Source of the DNA: Pholis gunnellus | Lineage: Eukaryota; Chordata; Actinopteri; Perciformes; Pholidae | Assembly (NCBI GenBank): GCA_910591455.2 | Contig: OU342819.1 | Coordinates: 6,512,833-6,576,832, forward strand | Length of the DNA: 64,000 nt | Reading direction: 5' to 3' | Part shown: piece by piece, positions 24,232 to 38,049 of the stretch | How positions within the stretch are numbered: position 1 is the first letter of the stretch | How the letters are laid out: every line of letters begins with the position of its first letter | Translations under genes and position numbers: made by a program | The notes under the pieces: generated by a model | Seen by the model: only the letters and a program-made list of their open reading frames with translations | What the model was told of the DNA's origin: nothing | The model's database searches: none

Positions 24232-24237
24232 TTTATT
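24232..24237 (-). terminator. NELFE polyadenylation signal
   Basis: Minus-strand AATAAA (plus 'tttatt') about 150 bp past the NELFE stop codon at 24389, giving a short 3' UTR. Confidence 0.65.
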
Positions 24238-24388
24238 GAGCTCAAAACAGTATCTCTAGTTTCGTGAGCCACGCAGCATCACCTATCGACCGAGACAACA
24301 CAAACACTTTAAGCAGCTGGCTAACATCATTAAAACAAAAAACCTGAAAAGCTATATGTCAAAATAAACAGATTTTTTGCTTTCCCAG

Positions 24389-27333
24389 TCAAAATATATT
24401 TTCAGTGTACACGACTTGATTCCTCTTGTCCCTGTAGGAGCCTTTTGTGCTGTTCTGCACAGCTGTGAAAGAAGAGAGACATTGCTGAAGGTTAATCCGC
24501 ACTAAGCAGACACACGAGTGTCTGATCAACGTCTACACAAACAATAGAGCGCTCTGTGTTTACCCAGCGAAGCCCAGACTGATTTCCCGGTGGCAGCATC
24601 CAGCATGGGCTGCTTCCTGGCGATGCTGACTTTGACGTGAATGTCTCCCACCATGGCCCCGTTCAACTGAGAGGCAAAAACAAAGCGGTTTCATTTCATT
24701 ATAACTTGATTTATTGGGCGGCGCCGATGACGGTGTTCACTGAGAAATAAAAAAAAACACAGCTTTATGGGTATCTCCTCGCCTGGAGACAACCATCATA
24801 CTTAAGTCTAGTAATAATTGCTCAATAAACCCATTTTACAACTGAGCAAATTCTTTCCCCAGATTATTAGATTACTATACTATATTTGGCAGTTTCTCAA
24901 TATCACATCTATACTAGAAATAAAAAATGTACATGAAACGAGTTAAAACGAGTTTTTCATTAATTTATTCTTGTAGTGGACGGCTGAGTTGGTGATATTA
25001 CACGTATATATTTAGTTTTAAAATGTTTTGCTGAATCTTGTTTGTTGCTGTGTTTTGGAAGTTGTGATATAATTACCAGTGATTTTATCACTTTTTTTAA
25101 TATATAGGATAAAACCAACCTCAGCTACAGCCTGGTCTGCAGACTCCATCTTCTCGAAAGTAATGAATGCACAACTGGAAAGAGAAATAAAATTAAAATA
25201 AAGCAGGAGAAGACAGTCTAGTATATGTACTAAGACAGCAACACATTCATAACAGTCGGCAGAGATGACCACTATGTTCCCACATAGCTGTTAAATGACT
25301 CCATACTTGCGTGGGTTGTCCATGGAGAGGTCGATGATGCTTCCATGTTGAGAGAAAGAAGAGCGCAGGTTGTCCTCGCTGAGCCCAGAGCCGTACACGT
25401 ACACCGTATTGCCCTTTCGCACCCCTCTCCGCTCTGGGTGGGAATCTGACCCTGGGAATGAAAGTATAGGAGACAGAGGAAAAAATCATGTTTGTGGTCC
25501 GGCACGCACCACCACACTACATCCACATTATGACTTTGCTCTGCACTGCATTCTTCTCGACTGATAACTGCATCTCTGAATCTGTAAGGATGTTTCCTTT
25601 GGTTGGTCACTCACGTCTGAACGGTGCATCTCTTTCTCTGTCCCGTTCACTGTCTTGTTCTCGATCCCTTTCTCTGCTTCGGTCTCTTTCTCTTTCCCGG
25701 TCCCGGTCCCGGTCTCGTTCTCTGTCTCTGTCTCTGTCCCTTTCCCTTTCCCGGTCTCTATCTCGGTCTCTATCTCGTTCTCTATCTCGTTCTCTGTCTC
25801 GTTCTCGGTCTCGTTCTCTATCTCGTTCTCTGTCTCGTTCCCGCTCTCTGTCCGGCTCTCGCTCTCGTTCTCTTTCTCGGTCCGTTTCGCGGCTGGATGA
25901 CATGCTGCCTCCCTCCTCCTCATCCCGGTATCTGTCGTTGGAGCTGACAAAGCTGCAGGGGGGGCACACAGGTGACATGTTGTTACAGCCACGGATACTG
26001 ACCGTCAGTGTATTAATCAGGTTGTTTTGCGTATTCATTGTGGTTTTTGAGACATTACCTCTCATAAAGAGACTTCCTGTTGGCTCTTTTCCCAGACTAG
26101 GAGAAGCACAAATATGGCAACATCAAAATAAGCTTTTGTTTTCCATTTGAGTGCACTTTAGAACGCTACAACCTTTTTCTCAATCTCTATAGTCGTTTTC
26201 AGACCTTGAAATGTGCAAATGTGCCTTTTTAACACTAGGACTCACCATTGACAGAAATTCTACATACAGTATTTTGATTTTGATTAGAAAACACAAGCAT
26301 GAATGTGTCATAATCAGCTGCCACAACAAGACGTTAACATTTTATTATTAGTTTTTCCCGATACTATTCTAAATTTGAGGATTTGTTGCTACTCGAGGGT
26401 CATGTTTGCAGCCATGTTTTATCATGTTTGACATCCACTATACCTCAGGTTGTTCTTCGTCTGCAGAAATACTCCTTTGGAATGGTAAGAAAGCAGGAAT
26501 CTGGCCTTTCTCAGGGTCCTATGGCAGATAAAGAGCAACAATTAAACAGATTAACATACAAAACAAAGCAAGAAAACAGCTGAAACAACACCGTTTGAGG
26601 AATGTCAGCTCACCTTGAGTTTAATTTCCAGCATTCGAGAGCGTTTAAAGCCAGAGTTCTTGTTCTCTGACTTAATGGCACTGATGGCGCCCGTCTTGAT
26701 CAGCATCTTCGCTTGCTCTGTCGCCGTTGCGGTGTCAACAACAGGCTGGTCCGACAAAGCTGTTATGGAGCAAAGTGTGAAGTAGTGATTACTTGTGTCA
26801 CTCATTTGTTTTCATTTGCCTTCTTCGATTGTTGTGAACAGGACATATTTGTACATGCAATCAGAGTCTCAACAGGAGTCATTGTGTATATGAATGAGTA
26901 AACACCAGGTGCGTTTCAGTTAGCTGAGAAAAAACAAATGCTGATGTACACAAATACATTTAAATAGAGTCAAATGCACTTACTCCGTTTCAATCCACCC
27001 TGGTTTGTCTGGTTAGTTGAACTCTGCTTCTTCAAGGCAAGCAGCGCCTTTTTCTGAACAGACAGGTAAAAAAAAGTTTAGTGACAATATTTAGTTTCTT
27101 AAAAGACATATTTCAATGTGGTTCTCTGTATGGACTCCATAATTGGGGAATTCAACACATAGCATTAAAACAGATGTGTTATTGTCACACATTCACGTCT
27201 TTACTCACAAGTCTACCACAGTATTAAAGGGTGAGACAGCAACCGTCCATTGATTTACCTTTTTCTTGAGTCTTGCATATTTCTTCTGCAGAGCCTCTTC
27301 TTCCTCCGTCAGTGAACTTGGAAACACCACCAT
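24389..27333 (-). CDS. nelfe: Negative elongation factor E (NELF-E, RD protein)
   Basis: NELF-E is the RNA-binding subunit of the nuclear NELF complex, which with DSIF holds Pol II in promoter-proximal pausing. Ten coding exons: 27259-27333, 26984-27053, 26614-26759, 26444-26518, 26059-26096, 25615-25952, 25307-25451, 25120-25174, 24564-24666, 24389-24462. They total 1119 nt, or 372 aa (human 380). The N terminus has the EEEEALQKKYARLKKKKKAL helix used to join NELF-B. Conserved SDQPVVDTATATEQAK, NSGFKRSR and FQRSISADEE blocks follow. The exon at 25615-25952 encodes the long Arg-Asp/Arg-Glu tract that gave the RD name. The RRM has RNP2 NTVYVYG and RNP1 NCAFITF, ending with VSIARKQPMLDAATGKSVW. 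A noncoding first exon probably ends at 27627. The human C-terminal extension after VVY is shortened here to TENIF. Confidence 0.97.
25624..25885 (-). repeat. Arg-Asp/Arg-Glu dipeptide-coding tract in NELFE
   Basis: About 85 codons alternating CGx/AGA with GAC/GAA on the minus strand give a pyrimidine-rich, imperfect hexamer repeat on the plus strand ('tctcgttctctg', 'cggtctctatct'). It is a coding repeat, not a microsatellite in an intron: phase is kept throughout, with no stop and no frameshift. Confidence 0.9.
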
Positions 27334-27624
27334 GGTGAGAACAGCTAAAATACAGAGAAGTGCATTAACAGCTGGTAACCAATACAGGCGTAGTAACACA
27401 AAATAGGCATTAAAACTGTACTTTTATTAGGTTCACAGCTGCTAGCCTCGGTAGGCTAATAAGGTCTCCAAACACGACTTCCTTCCAAGAGACTATACAA
27501 GTAGTTAGTTAATTCAGACCACATAAAGGTGAACTACCAGACGACCAAAATAACAAAAAAAATGCATAGGTTCTTGAAATGACTTTGTATAACAGTTAAT
27601 AGCTTTTATCTAAATCATTCACTC

Positions 27625-27958
27625 ACCAAACTAAAACAGAGGCGTCTCAACAAAAACACCGTCGCGTGTGTATGACGCCGCGGCTGCTGGTCGCGTTATT
27701 GTTTTTTTTTATCAACAACAAAAACATTTAGCAACGCACACAAAACGACATCACCCCAGAATAAAACAATGAAACACACACTGTAGACAGTCTGTGATAA
27801 CACGCTTACAGTTTAGTTGGTATTCTTTCCCTCGTAGCTAGCTTAGCTTAGCTAACGCTAGTTTAGTAGCCACTTCCGGTTGTTAATTCTGGCAACTTCC
27901 GAGGTGACAGGAGGAACCAGTTGGGGGCAACTTTTAGCTTTCACTTGGGAGTGGGGAC
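27625..27958. promoter_or_regulatory. Bidirectional NELFE/SKIC2 promoter with ETS motifs
   Basis: A noncoding NELFE exon appears to end at 27627 (minus-strand donor 'tttg|gtgagtg'), and the SKIC2 start codon is at 27959 on the plus strand. Between them are two ETS-type motifs, ACTTCCGG (27872-27879) and AACTTCCG (27894-27901), a 'gctagcttagcttagctaac' word, and CG-rich 'tgacgccgcggctgctggtc' near 27672. No TATA box is placed for either gene. ETS sites in a TATA-less head-to-head interval are typical of bidirectional housekeeping promoters. Confidence 0.65.
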
Positions 27959-30900
27959 ATGGATAGAATAAGTAAGTTGTGGCTCTTTAAATAAATAGCC
28001 ATCTTGCATATTTGTGTTTACATTAAAACGCGCTTCATCTCGCCGCTGACTGCTGTAGGTTGTATGAATACGTGGCTATCAGGGTAGCTGTCAATCAGTG
28101 CTACACTCAGCAGCCTCATGGCTTGCATATTACATATTTACCTAATTAACCGATATATGTATTAATGTGTTTCCAGTCTTTCTTGAACACATGCAGTCAA
28201 TTAAATAGTTATGTCAGCATTCTAGCGTGCATTGGGCGCATCTTCCGGGCTGCACCCTGCATTAGCCCTGTTGTGTTTGTTTGCTCCATTCACACTCTTT
28301 GTGTTGTTTCTCTGCAGATGTGCCCCCCGCGGGCCCCGCGGACCTGCCGCTGGCCATGCTGGAGATGGGATGCTCCGGCAGGTTTGAGCTCATCACACAC
28401 CCGTCACCTGACCAGCCGTTACCCCCACAGAGTACGGTGAGTAGTCTACAGCAGGATGATTGTGTACATTTACCCAAACACTGCACGATTAAGTACATTT
28501 TGATGCACTTGTCTTTGTGTACTAATGCTTTTCAGAGGGAAATATTGTACTTTTTACTACATTCAACTGACAGCTGTAGTTACTAGTCCGAAACATATAA
28601 TGAGCTCATAAGATATGATGCAGATAGCATGCAAAGTATCTAAAGTTGCTGTATATCGACCAACAACATTAAAACATCCGTATTATTGATGCATTATAAT
28701 TTACTGCTGTTCTTTCATACCTCTAGAATACTTAGTGCATTACTTGAGTAAATGTTACCATCAGTAAAAGGTCATTTAAGATTATTATTTAGGTATGATT
28801 ATTATGATTATTTCTAAGTAACCAAAATGTGTCTGTACCTTTTTGTGGTTATAAAAAAATCTGTCTGCGTGGTAAAATATTACTAATAAGCTACTTTTAA
28901 ATAGATAGACTTTAGTAGATAATTGGCAGTAATAATGGTGGAAAATTACCTGAATGAATGTGTGATATAAACCTGGGATTTAACAGTTGCACGGTACATC
29001 TGCTGACTCATTAAGTTGCTGAATATCTGATCGTATCCACCTGCAGCTCCCCCATGGGCTTCCTCCCACCAGCCTGAGCCTGGAGAGAGAGGTAGAGAAA
29101 CAGTTTTTACAGGACGCTGCCTGGCTTCCAATACATGACACAGACTTTGCCTTCCAGAAGTTTCTCAAGTACGTATTCCTGCAAACAATCTCATTATTGC
29201 TTGTGAACGACATGACTGTTTAAATAATTGATTGAATTGGGAGAATGCGCACCAATGTGCTTTAGAGTCGCTGCAGGTTGCTGCTACTTGATATCGTAGA
29301 CTGTGATGTACATAAACTGTATTTTAAAGTGTATAATTTCATTTTGTACCCATTTGATAAATAATTAGTAAATTAATTGGAATTTCCCTGCTTTTCCAGA
29401 AACAATTGCACCTTAGAGGTGAATGATCAAAGTAGAAAGTGTTTATGAAATAGAAATTAGATTTAAAGAAAAATAAGATATTACTGTAACCTTTCATCTT
29501 TAATGTTACCTCTTAGAATCAATTTGATTATGAAAGTAGAGGAGCAATATGAAAGTTATTAGCTGCCACAAGACAAATATAACAGATGACTTCAAAATAA
29601 CATCCAGAATCCGCTGTTAAAACAACAAAGAACACAACTATAACCATTCCTGAGCAGATAAAGTGAAGGCTTTTGATAACAAGAATTACTTTCAATCAGA
29701 TATTACTGATTGATCCGAGTCACTCAAATTGTTTCACAGGATTTATTTGAACTGTGTATTTGAAGAAGATGTAAGTGTTGTGTTGTCGTCTTCCCCAGGG
29801 TGACTCAGAGAGAAGTTAATGTCGACTCTCTCATCAACTGCACCCCGTCCGCACTTCACTCCGGCATCTCTGTTGTCAGAGATCCAACCACAGGGATGCT
29901 GCTGGACTTCACAGAGGTAGCTCACAAACACACTGTACTGTTGAACTGTTGATGAAGCATCTAGAGCTGAACATGCAACCTTTTTAAGAATCAAGTAATG
30001 GTGTCAGTCATTCTCTAAGTGAATACTTGCTCCAGCCTCTCAGTTGTGATTATTTGCTGGATTTTTGTATTTCCATGTTAGTAAACGGATACATCTTCGG
30101 GTTGTGGACTGTCTGTTAGATGACAATATGTAAACTTGCACTTTGGAAAATTGTGGTGGGCATGTTTGACTATTTTCTAATATTGTTTGTAGACCAAACG
30201 ACCGATATAATCACAATGAGATAATGAAAAATAAATTGTTAGTTGCTCCCCTAATGCCATCCTGTTTTATAAACTAACGATGATCCTAATGAGAAGAAGC
30301 TGTTGTGGTATAACTATGTTCTTAAAGAATCCATCCATCAAGAGAAAGCATCCATTGTGTTATTTTGATGTCCAGGTGTTACTGGAGAACACTGGCCTGT
30401 CAGCAAAGAACTCTCTTTCATTACAACGCCAGCCCGGGCCTCCTTCAGAGAGCCTTCGAGGGAGCAACACCAACTACCCCTTCCGCCCCGGTGAGATAGA
30501 GTCATTCAAAAGCATTTTGTCTTCAGTCATTTTAATAAGCGAGGTGTTTTCAACTTGTCTTTTAATATATTTGTTGCGATGGTTGTCTTCACAGGAGGAA
30601 TGGAGGAGCTTACTCTGGACCAAATCAAGAAGAAGTCTGATCTGGAGGAGGACATAGACTTTGAGAATGGTGATTTATTTTACTTGCATTGTGTTCAAAC
30701 AAGACTTTTGTTGTTATTTCAGCTCTTTATGGTTGAATTTGTTATTTTTTCTCTTGTAGATTTACTCAGAGTCCCGCCTGGACTTAAAGCTGGGATGGAC
30801 TTCAGTGACAAAGGTTAGATATCATACTTTCATATGCAAAAACAACTTCTACCGGGCTTTTAAGATAATTATAATAATGTTCTTTTTTATTTTTTATGTG

Positions 30901-33900
30901 TATCCTGAAGATGCCAAGATAGCAAAGGCGGAGGTCAACCTCATGTCCCTCCTGTCCACATTGGATGACATCACTGACTTGCAACCTGTGGCAGAGGAGA
31001 AGGAGGGCAAAGACAACGAGGAAGCTCCCAAACTACCCAGAACCAACAGCCTTGAAGACCTGGGAGTCAAGGTGCCGCAGTTCGTTTTGTTTTTTGGATA
31101 AGAAAGAGAAGAAAATACAGTAAACAAAAACAAACTAACACAGACTAAAAACTCAAATCTGTGTGGAATAATCCAAATTTCGAGATGCCGCGAATAGTTT
31201 TACATATTTGTGGTGTATTTCTTTAACTTGAAATCATGAGATTTATCAGAATATGTAAAGTGAAAGTTCCTGTTGGATGTTTGCATGATGAGATGAAAGT
31301 GTTATGCAGAAACATAGTAGTTTTTTGCAAACTGAAAATCAATCACGAACGTAACGCAGTCTTACCTTTCTATGAACCACAGTATACTGTTTCCACCTAA
31401 ATTCCAACTATGCCTCTGGCGTCTGAGATCTGGTTCTCCTCCTCTGCCTTCAGGATGTCGTGTCATCCTCGACTCCCTCAGAAGGAGGAAAAGATGAGAA
31501 ATCAAAGCCAAAAGAGAACCCCGAGGAAAATAAGAAGTGGGCCGTCCCTGTCAACATAAACGCACCCTGCGATGACTTCTATAAACGCATCCCCAACCCA
31601 GCTTTCAAGGTTGGTATTCTAGAAACATCCTGTTGAAAATGAATCTGATATAATGTGCAATCTTCCAAAACATCCACTCATCCCGCCCTATTTATTTGTC
31701 GTCTCTGTGTTCCTCTGTATACGTGATGAATCATCACATGAAAAATCTGCTGAGCATCCTGTGACAACTGCTCTTGTTTCTCCGCCCCACCTCTGCTCCA
31801 GTGGCCGTTTGAGCTGGATGTCTTCCAGAAGCAGGCCGTGCTGAGGCTGGAGGCTCACGACTCTGTGTTTGTAGCCGCGCACACGTCAGCGGGCAAAACA
31901 GTGGTGGCCGAATACGCCATCGCCCTCTCGCAGAAACACATGACACGGTGTGTATTTGTCGGCGCAAATCAATTTCAATCCCCGTGCCCTCGCTGTGTGT
32001 GTGTGGCTGCACAGCTAAAGGATCCTTTGAGATAAAGAGCTTTGGAGAATTGGAGTGACATCCATTGTGGAGGGTATACCCTTAAACCTGCACAGGAGTT
32101 GTTCTCTGCTCCTAAAAGTGAAGTTTATGCTGCGTACCTGTCATTCTGAAGGGCTTCTGCTTTCGCTTCAGGTTGTTGTGCTTTCTTTCCACATAGAGAT
32201 ATGAACAGTAAGGAATGCAGTAAGTACAATGTGGGACTCTCAAGTATCTCAACGGAGTCAACATTTCTTTTCCCCCTTTTAATAGGACCATCTACACCTC
32301 TCCCATCAAAGCTCTGTCCAATCAGAAGTTCAGAGACTTTAAAACCACCTTTGGAGATGTTGGCCTCCTGACGGGCGACGTCCAGCTCAGTCCCGAGTCT
32401 TCGTGTCTCATCATGACCACTGAGATCCTCAGGTACTCGGGCTGCTTATTATAGATATTAATTTCATGTTTTTAATCAAATCCAAATAGCTTTTTTTCTT
32501 AGGTTCATTTCTCTCTTTCAGGTCCATGCTTTACAACGGCTCAGAGGTCATCCGGGACTTGGAGTGGGTGATCTTTGACGAGGTTCACTACATCAACGAC
32601 GCCGAGGTCAGGAGCGACCCGGACCGCCGTCCGAGTCTTTCGTTTATCCGCTTTCCCTGTTGAAGTCACGAGTAACTGTTTTCCTCTCTTCTTCGCTTTC
32701 CCCTCAGAGAGGAGTCGTGTGGGAGGAGGTTTTGATCATGCTCCCCGATCACGTCAGCATCATTCTCCTTAGCGCCACGGTGCCAAACGCTGTGGAGTTT
32801 AGCGAGTGGATCGGGTAGGCGCACTTGACATTCGGAGCCACGCTCCTCATATTTATTGCATTTTTGTAACCCTTGAACACTTCCCTTCGTTAATCCTAGT
32901 CGGATAAAGAAGAAGCATATCTACGTGATCAGCACAATGAAGAGACCTGTGCCTTTGGAGCATTATCTGTACACTGGAAACAGCACCAAGACTCAGAAAG
33001 AGATGTTCCTGCTGCTGGATGCTACAGGAAACTTCCTCACTAAAGGGTACGAGAAACAAAGTTGTGCGGTGCTCCAGAAGATGGTTGTTATTTCGCTCTA
33101 GGAAGCTATTTCTCATAAAGGAAGTGTGTTTGCCGTTCAGGTACTACGCAGCTGTCGATGCCAAGAAGGAGCGCACCAGCAAACACGCCCAATCGTTCGG
33201 CACGAAAAGTACTTCTCACAACACCTCAGCTAGTCAGGTAATCCCCGTCCTTTGGCTTCTGTCACCTCACTGCTTCTTGATTGTCTCTGACAACAACATC
33301 ACCCTCTTGCTTCCTGCTCTCATCCCTCCAGGACCGATCGGTGTGGCTCACTCTCCTGCACTACCTGTCCCAGCGGCAGCAGACGCCGGTGGTCGCGTTC
33401 ACCTTCTCGCGGACGCGGTGTGACGACAACGCCCGCTCGCTGGACTCCATGGACATGACCACCTCCATAGAAAAGGCCGAGATTCACTCTTTCTTCCAGA
33501 AGAGTCTGAGTCGCCTCCGAGGAGGAGACCGACAGCTGCCTCAGGTACAGAACCATCTGCTCGGCCCTCACGCTTTTATTGTGAAGGGATGAAGATTTTG
33601 TTTCTAACATATTAATATTTAATGATCTTTTGGTTCAGACAGCTCCCCCTTGATTCAATTAAAAAATTTCTCTTTTTAAATATCACGTACACTACACCAG
33701 GTAAATATTGTCTTATGGATTTGTCTGTGTGCTTTATACCAAAACTATTGCTCTGCAGAGTGCTTACCCATTGTGACTTAAGGCTGCACTGATCAATATT
33801 CTTTTATTCCATTAAAATTTAACAAGTTACTAGATGTAATGTTAAAGGGGTTGCTTGTAGTACAAAAACAACACACAGAGAACTGCAGTTGGTTCAGTCT

Positions 33901-36900
33901 CACTGTTCTCACTTCTGTCACTTTTTACTAAATAGCTCTAAAAACCTTAAATGAAAGCGCTCTAGAGGACAGTATTCCTTAGTTTTACTTACTTAGTTTC
34001 AAGTTTGTGTATTGCAAACACGTCCTGTATGCCAGGAAGTGTCTACATCTCACACCAGAATCTAATTCAGCCAAATGATGAGTAATCTCTGTAAGTGTTT
34101 TACACAAAGTGCAAACAAGCAGTCATTTAAAACAACAATCAATGAAGGAAGCACGAGTATAACAACAGATCTACAGTATCTACAGTATACGGAGCCTTAA
34201 TGCAGCATTAACAATAGAGTCAATCACAGTATGTGATGGTAACTCTTACTAATGCCCTGTTTAGATCTTGGTCATGAGGGACCTGTTGAAGAGGGGAATA
34301 GCAGTCCATCACAGCGGGATCCTGCCGATACTGAAGGAGGTCATCGAGATGCTCTTCTCACGAGGTCTCGTGAAGGTGAGTCACGTTAAAACAACAGCAA
34401 GAAGGAGAGAAGACATCAGATACCAGCGCTGCAAAAACACAATTCATAATACTAAACCTGTTTTATCTGTTACTTCAAGCATAAGCTCCAAATACACGTT
34501 GGCTGTAGATGGTTAAACGAATCCTCCTGCATCTCCCCTTCACCTCCCAGGTGCTGTTTGCCACCGAGACGTTCGCTATGGGAGTGAACATGCCCGCCAG
34601 GACTGTGGTGTTCGACAGCATCAGGAAACACGACGGCACCGGCTTTAGAAACCTGCTGCCAGGTTTGGATCTCTCTTTAATCTGAGAGAGAGAAATGTAT
34701 TATGCTCTTTCATCCCAGAGGATGAATCTGAGTTGAGGGAAAAAAACAGCAGCGCTGATGTCTCTTTCATGTTCCGAACTTGCGCCTCCAGGTGAGTACA
34801 TCCAGATGGCGGGCAGAGCAGGCCGGAGAGGCCTGGACGCCACGGGCACCGTCATCATTCTGTGTAAAGCCGGAGTTCACGAGATGGCAGATCTGCATGT
34901 CATGATGCTGGTGAGGCTCTCCATGTGTCAACCTGCCACATGAGTATATATAATATACATCATTTATATAAATCTCCTTCTGCAGGACAATATTTCCAAA
35001 TATGTATAATCTCTTAAAGCAGAGACTGCTGTTTATTTTGGCTGTGTTTCAATGAAAGTGTTGCATGCTGGGTTATTAAGTTGAGTGGGCTATTTTAACT
35101 CACTTTCACTTGGGGAGGAATGTTTGGGTTTCAATGTGCTCTTCAACAGAAATAATTCTCCTTCATCTCTGATAGAAGCTTTTATCCTCTTGAGTATAAA
35201 TGTATAAATGTGAGAGTTATTTTATCTGACTGCTACAGACCTTTTCATTGCTTTTCTGTTGCTAAAGGCAACATTTTGGTCCCCGTTTACGTCCGGTCAG
35301 CTACTACATTAACACACAACAGGAAATACAAAGGGGCCCATTTACAATGTTGATGTTTAAAAAGGTCTATAATACATCTAGTGTTCATTTATTTCCCAAT
35401 CATCTAGGAAGGTTAACATTTGCAAACGTTATATTGATTTAAATGTAAAGGGAATTTAGTCGATATTTATTACACCGAGCATAGCCGACCAGCAGGAAAA
35501 CTAAATGAAAAAAGGACAAATCTGGTTCATATTCAAAATTCCCATTTTAAGACCAAACCCAACAATGAATTGATCCTGGAAATGGATTCAGAGGAATGGT
35601 TTTTCGAGAAGTTTTAGTTGTTTCCTCACTTTTCTGTTTCTTGACATCGTCCTCTTTGTCCTGCTCAGGGTAAACCTACCACCCTCCAGTCCCAGTTCAG
35701 ACTGACCTACACGATGATCCTCAACCTGCTGCGGGTCGAAGCCCTGCGCGTGACCGACATGATGAGGAGGAGCTTTTCCGAGAACCACAGGGACACTCAG
35801 GTAACGTGCAGCACGCAACAGGTTTGATCATAAGTGCAAGGTTTGTCGTGGAACAGTAAATATAAGTAAGTTAACAACATAGAAACTATACATGCAGTTG
35901 GAAAAGGGTCACTCTTCTGTCTTGCATCGTCTTTAAGTCGCGACAGTCGACAAATGTGACATCTTCCTCTCTTTCACCTCGTCTTCCTCCCGCTGTAGAC
36001 CCAAGAGAAGAGGATCAGCCAGCTGAAGCAGATGGTGTCTTCTCTGCCTCCTCTGGACACAGAAGGCCAGCTGTCGGACATGTTGCCTTACTACCACACG
36101 GTGACGGAGCTACGAGCCACCACCGAGGCCCTCCAGGTACACACACGTATACACACACACAACAAAGATGATATATTCATACAGCTTCAATCTGCCACGT
36201 GCTACATTTCCTCCCTGCTGTCTCCGGCTTCAGCGCGCTATTCTGGAGTCCGTCAACGGGCTGAAAGCTCTGTCTGTGGGTCGAGTTGTGTTGGTGAACA
36301 ACAAGCAGCATCTCAACGCCCTGGGAGTTATCCTACAGGTAGGTGTGTGTGTGTGTGTGTGTGGAAGTGTGTGTTTTTCCATGATGGCTTGATGAGTAGC
36401 AGCAGATGAAGACAGTTGACATCTTCTCCTGTCTTTCTCTCCGCGCCAGGTGTCCAGTGACGCTGTGAATCGCACCTTCACAGCTCTGGTCATGTGCGAG
36501 AAAAGCAACGAGGAAGAGGAAGGAAAAGCAAACAACAACAGCACTTTCCATCACCTCTACAACACGGCGCTCTTCATACCTGAAGGTTGGTTTGCAGACA
36601 TGCAGCACATTTACATTTCAGCCATTTTTTTTTTTTTTTTCCACAGAGCAGTTGTGCAGTGAGCGCCACAGAGAAGTATAAGCACGTGCGATCCTTCTTG
36701 TTTTTGTCAGGCCCTTGCAGCCACACGGTGCAGAAGTTGAAGCTTCAGGACATCTCAGCCATCACAGTGAAAACCCTCAAAGTGATTCCGGACAGGATCA
36801 TCGACAACTACAGCAAGAGGCAGCAGCCACGATTCAGGTGTGTGAGAGAGCTTGGTTGATGTCTTTATTTAGGAAAAACACACAATGCATTTTGGTGTGA

Positions 36901-37975
36901 AACACTGAATGTATGCATGACTTAAGCTCGTTTGCAAGGAAACTCCTCGGGTCAGCTTTAAGTCTTTAAACAAAAATAGGCCCATATGCAAAATAAAAGC
37001 CCAAATATGAATTATCTCCTCTTTTGCATCGTCTCCTTCGTCCCTCAGGCTCGACCCTCCCGGCCAAGCCATCTCCACGGCGACCCAGGAGCTCCTGCGA
37101 TTGGCCGAGGCCAACCCTAGCGGCATGGCGACCCTCGACCCCGTGAACGACCTCCAGCTGAAGAGCGTCGACGTGGTGGAGGACTCCATGAGGCTCCGCG
37201 TGCTGCAGGGCAGCCTCAGAGAGTTCAACTGCATCCACTCGCCCACGTTCGCAGAGCAGGTGTGTGTCATGCAGATAAATGACGAGGCATTTCACTGTGG
37301 GTTTAATAAAGACATCTAATTCCTTTGTGCAGCAATGGCACATTTATGCAGCTAATAAACATCACACCCTTTACATAAGACAGCCGACCCCCTTTTGATG
37401 CCTCTTCTCATTTCTCACAGCATCAGTTTCCCTTCATCCTTCCATCATTTCTCCTCTCGTTTCACAGTAGTAACATCCAACTCCGCCACTAGAATTCAGC
37501 TTTTTCGCGTTTGTGCTTCCTGTCTTCCATGGCAGCCTCGTTGAGGAGATAAGATGCGAGAATCAGAGCCAGCGGTTTCTATAATTACCCATAGAGGCTC
37601 ATAGCTGCTGCTCATCACAGTCTCACGGGTGCAGCGTGCCGTTTGAGCCTTCTCACGCGCACACACACACGCTCACACACGAGAGCTCTCACGTTACTTT
37701 GCAAGATAACAAGCTCTTATTTGCAGGATCACTGTCTCCTCTCACACTTTCTTGTGTCCTTATGAAGCACTGCTAGTATTTTAAAGTGGTGGTTAATGTA
37801 GTGCGCTCTACAATGCAAGCTGTTAGCATAAAGTAATTGGCCTCAGTGGGTTTATGTAACGAGAGACAGCTCTGTGCCGTCAATGAGAGTACAATAGCCA
37901 ATGATTTCCTGTCTTGCATTTTGTTTTTGTTGCACTGAAATCAGGTCAAGTGCTGTTGTATACTTAAGTTAAGTA

Positions 37976-38049
<74 letters not shown>

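Noticed and set aside
25488..26150. 220-codon plus-strand frame rich in Ser-Arg, resembling an SR protein
   Set aside because: It is the exact antisense of the NELFE Arg-Asp/Arg-Glu tract; codon periodicity and conserved splice sites belong to the minus strand.
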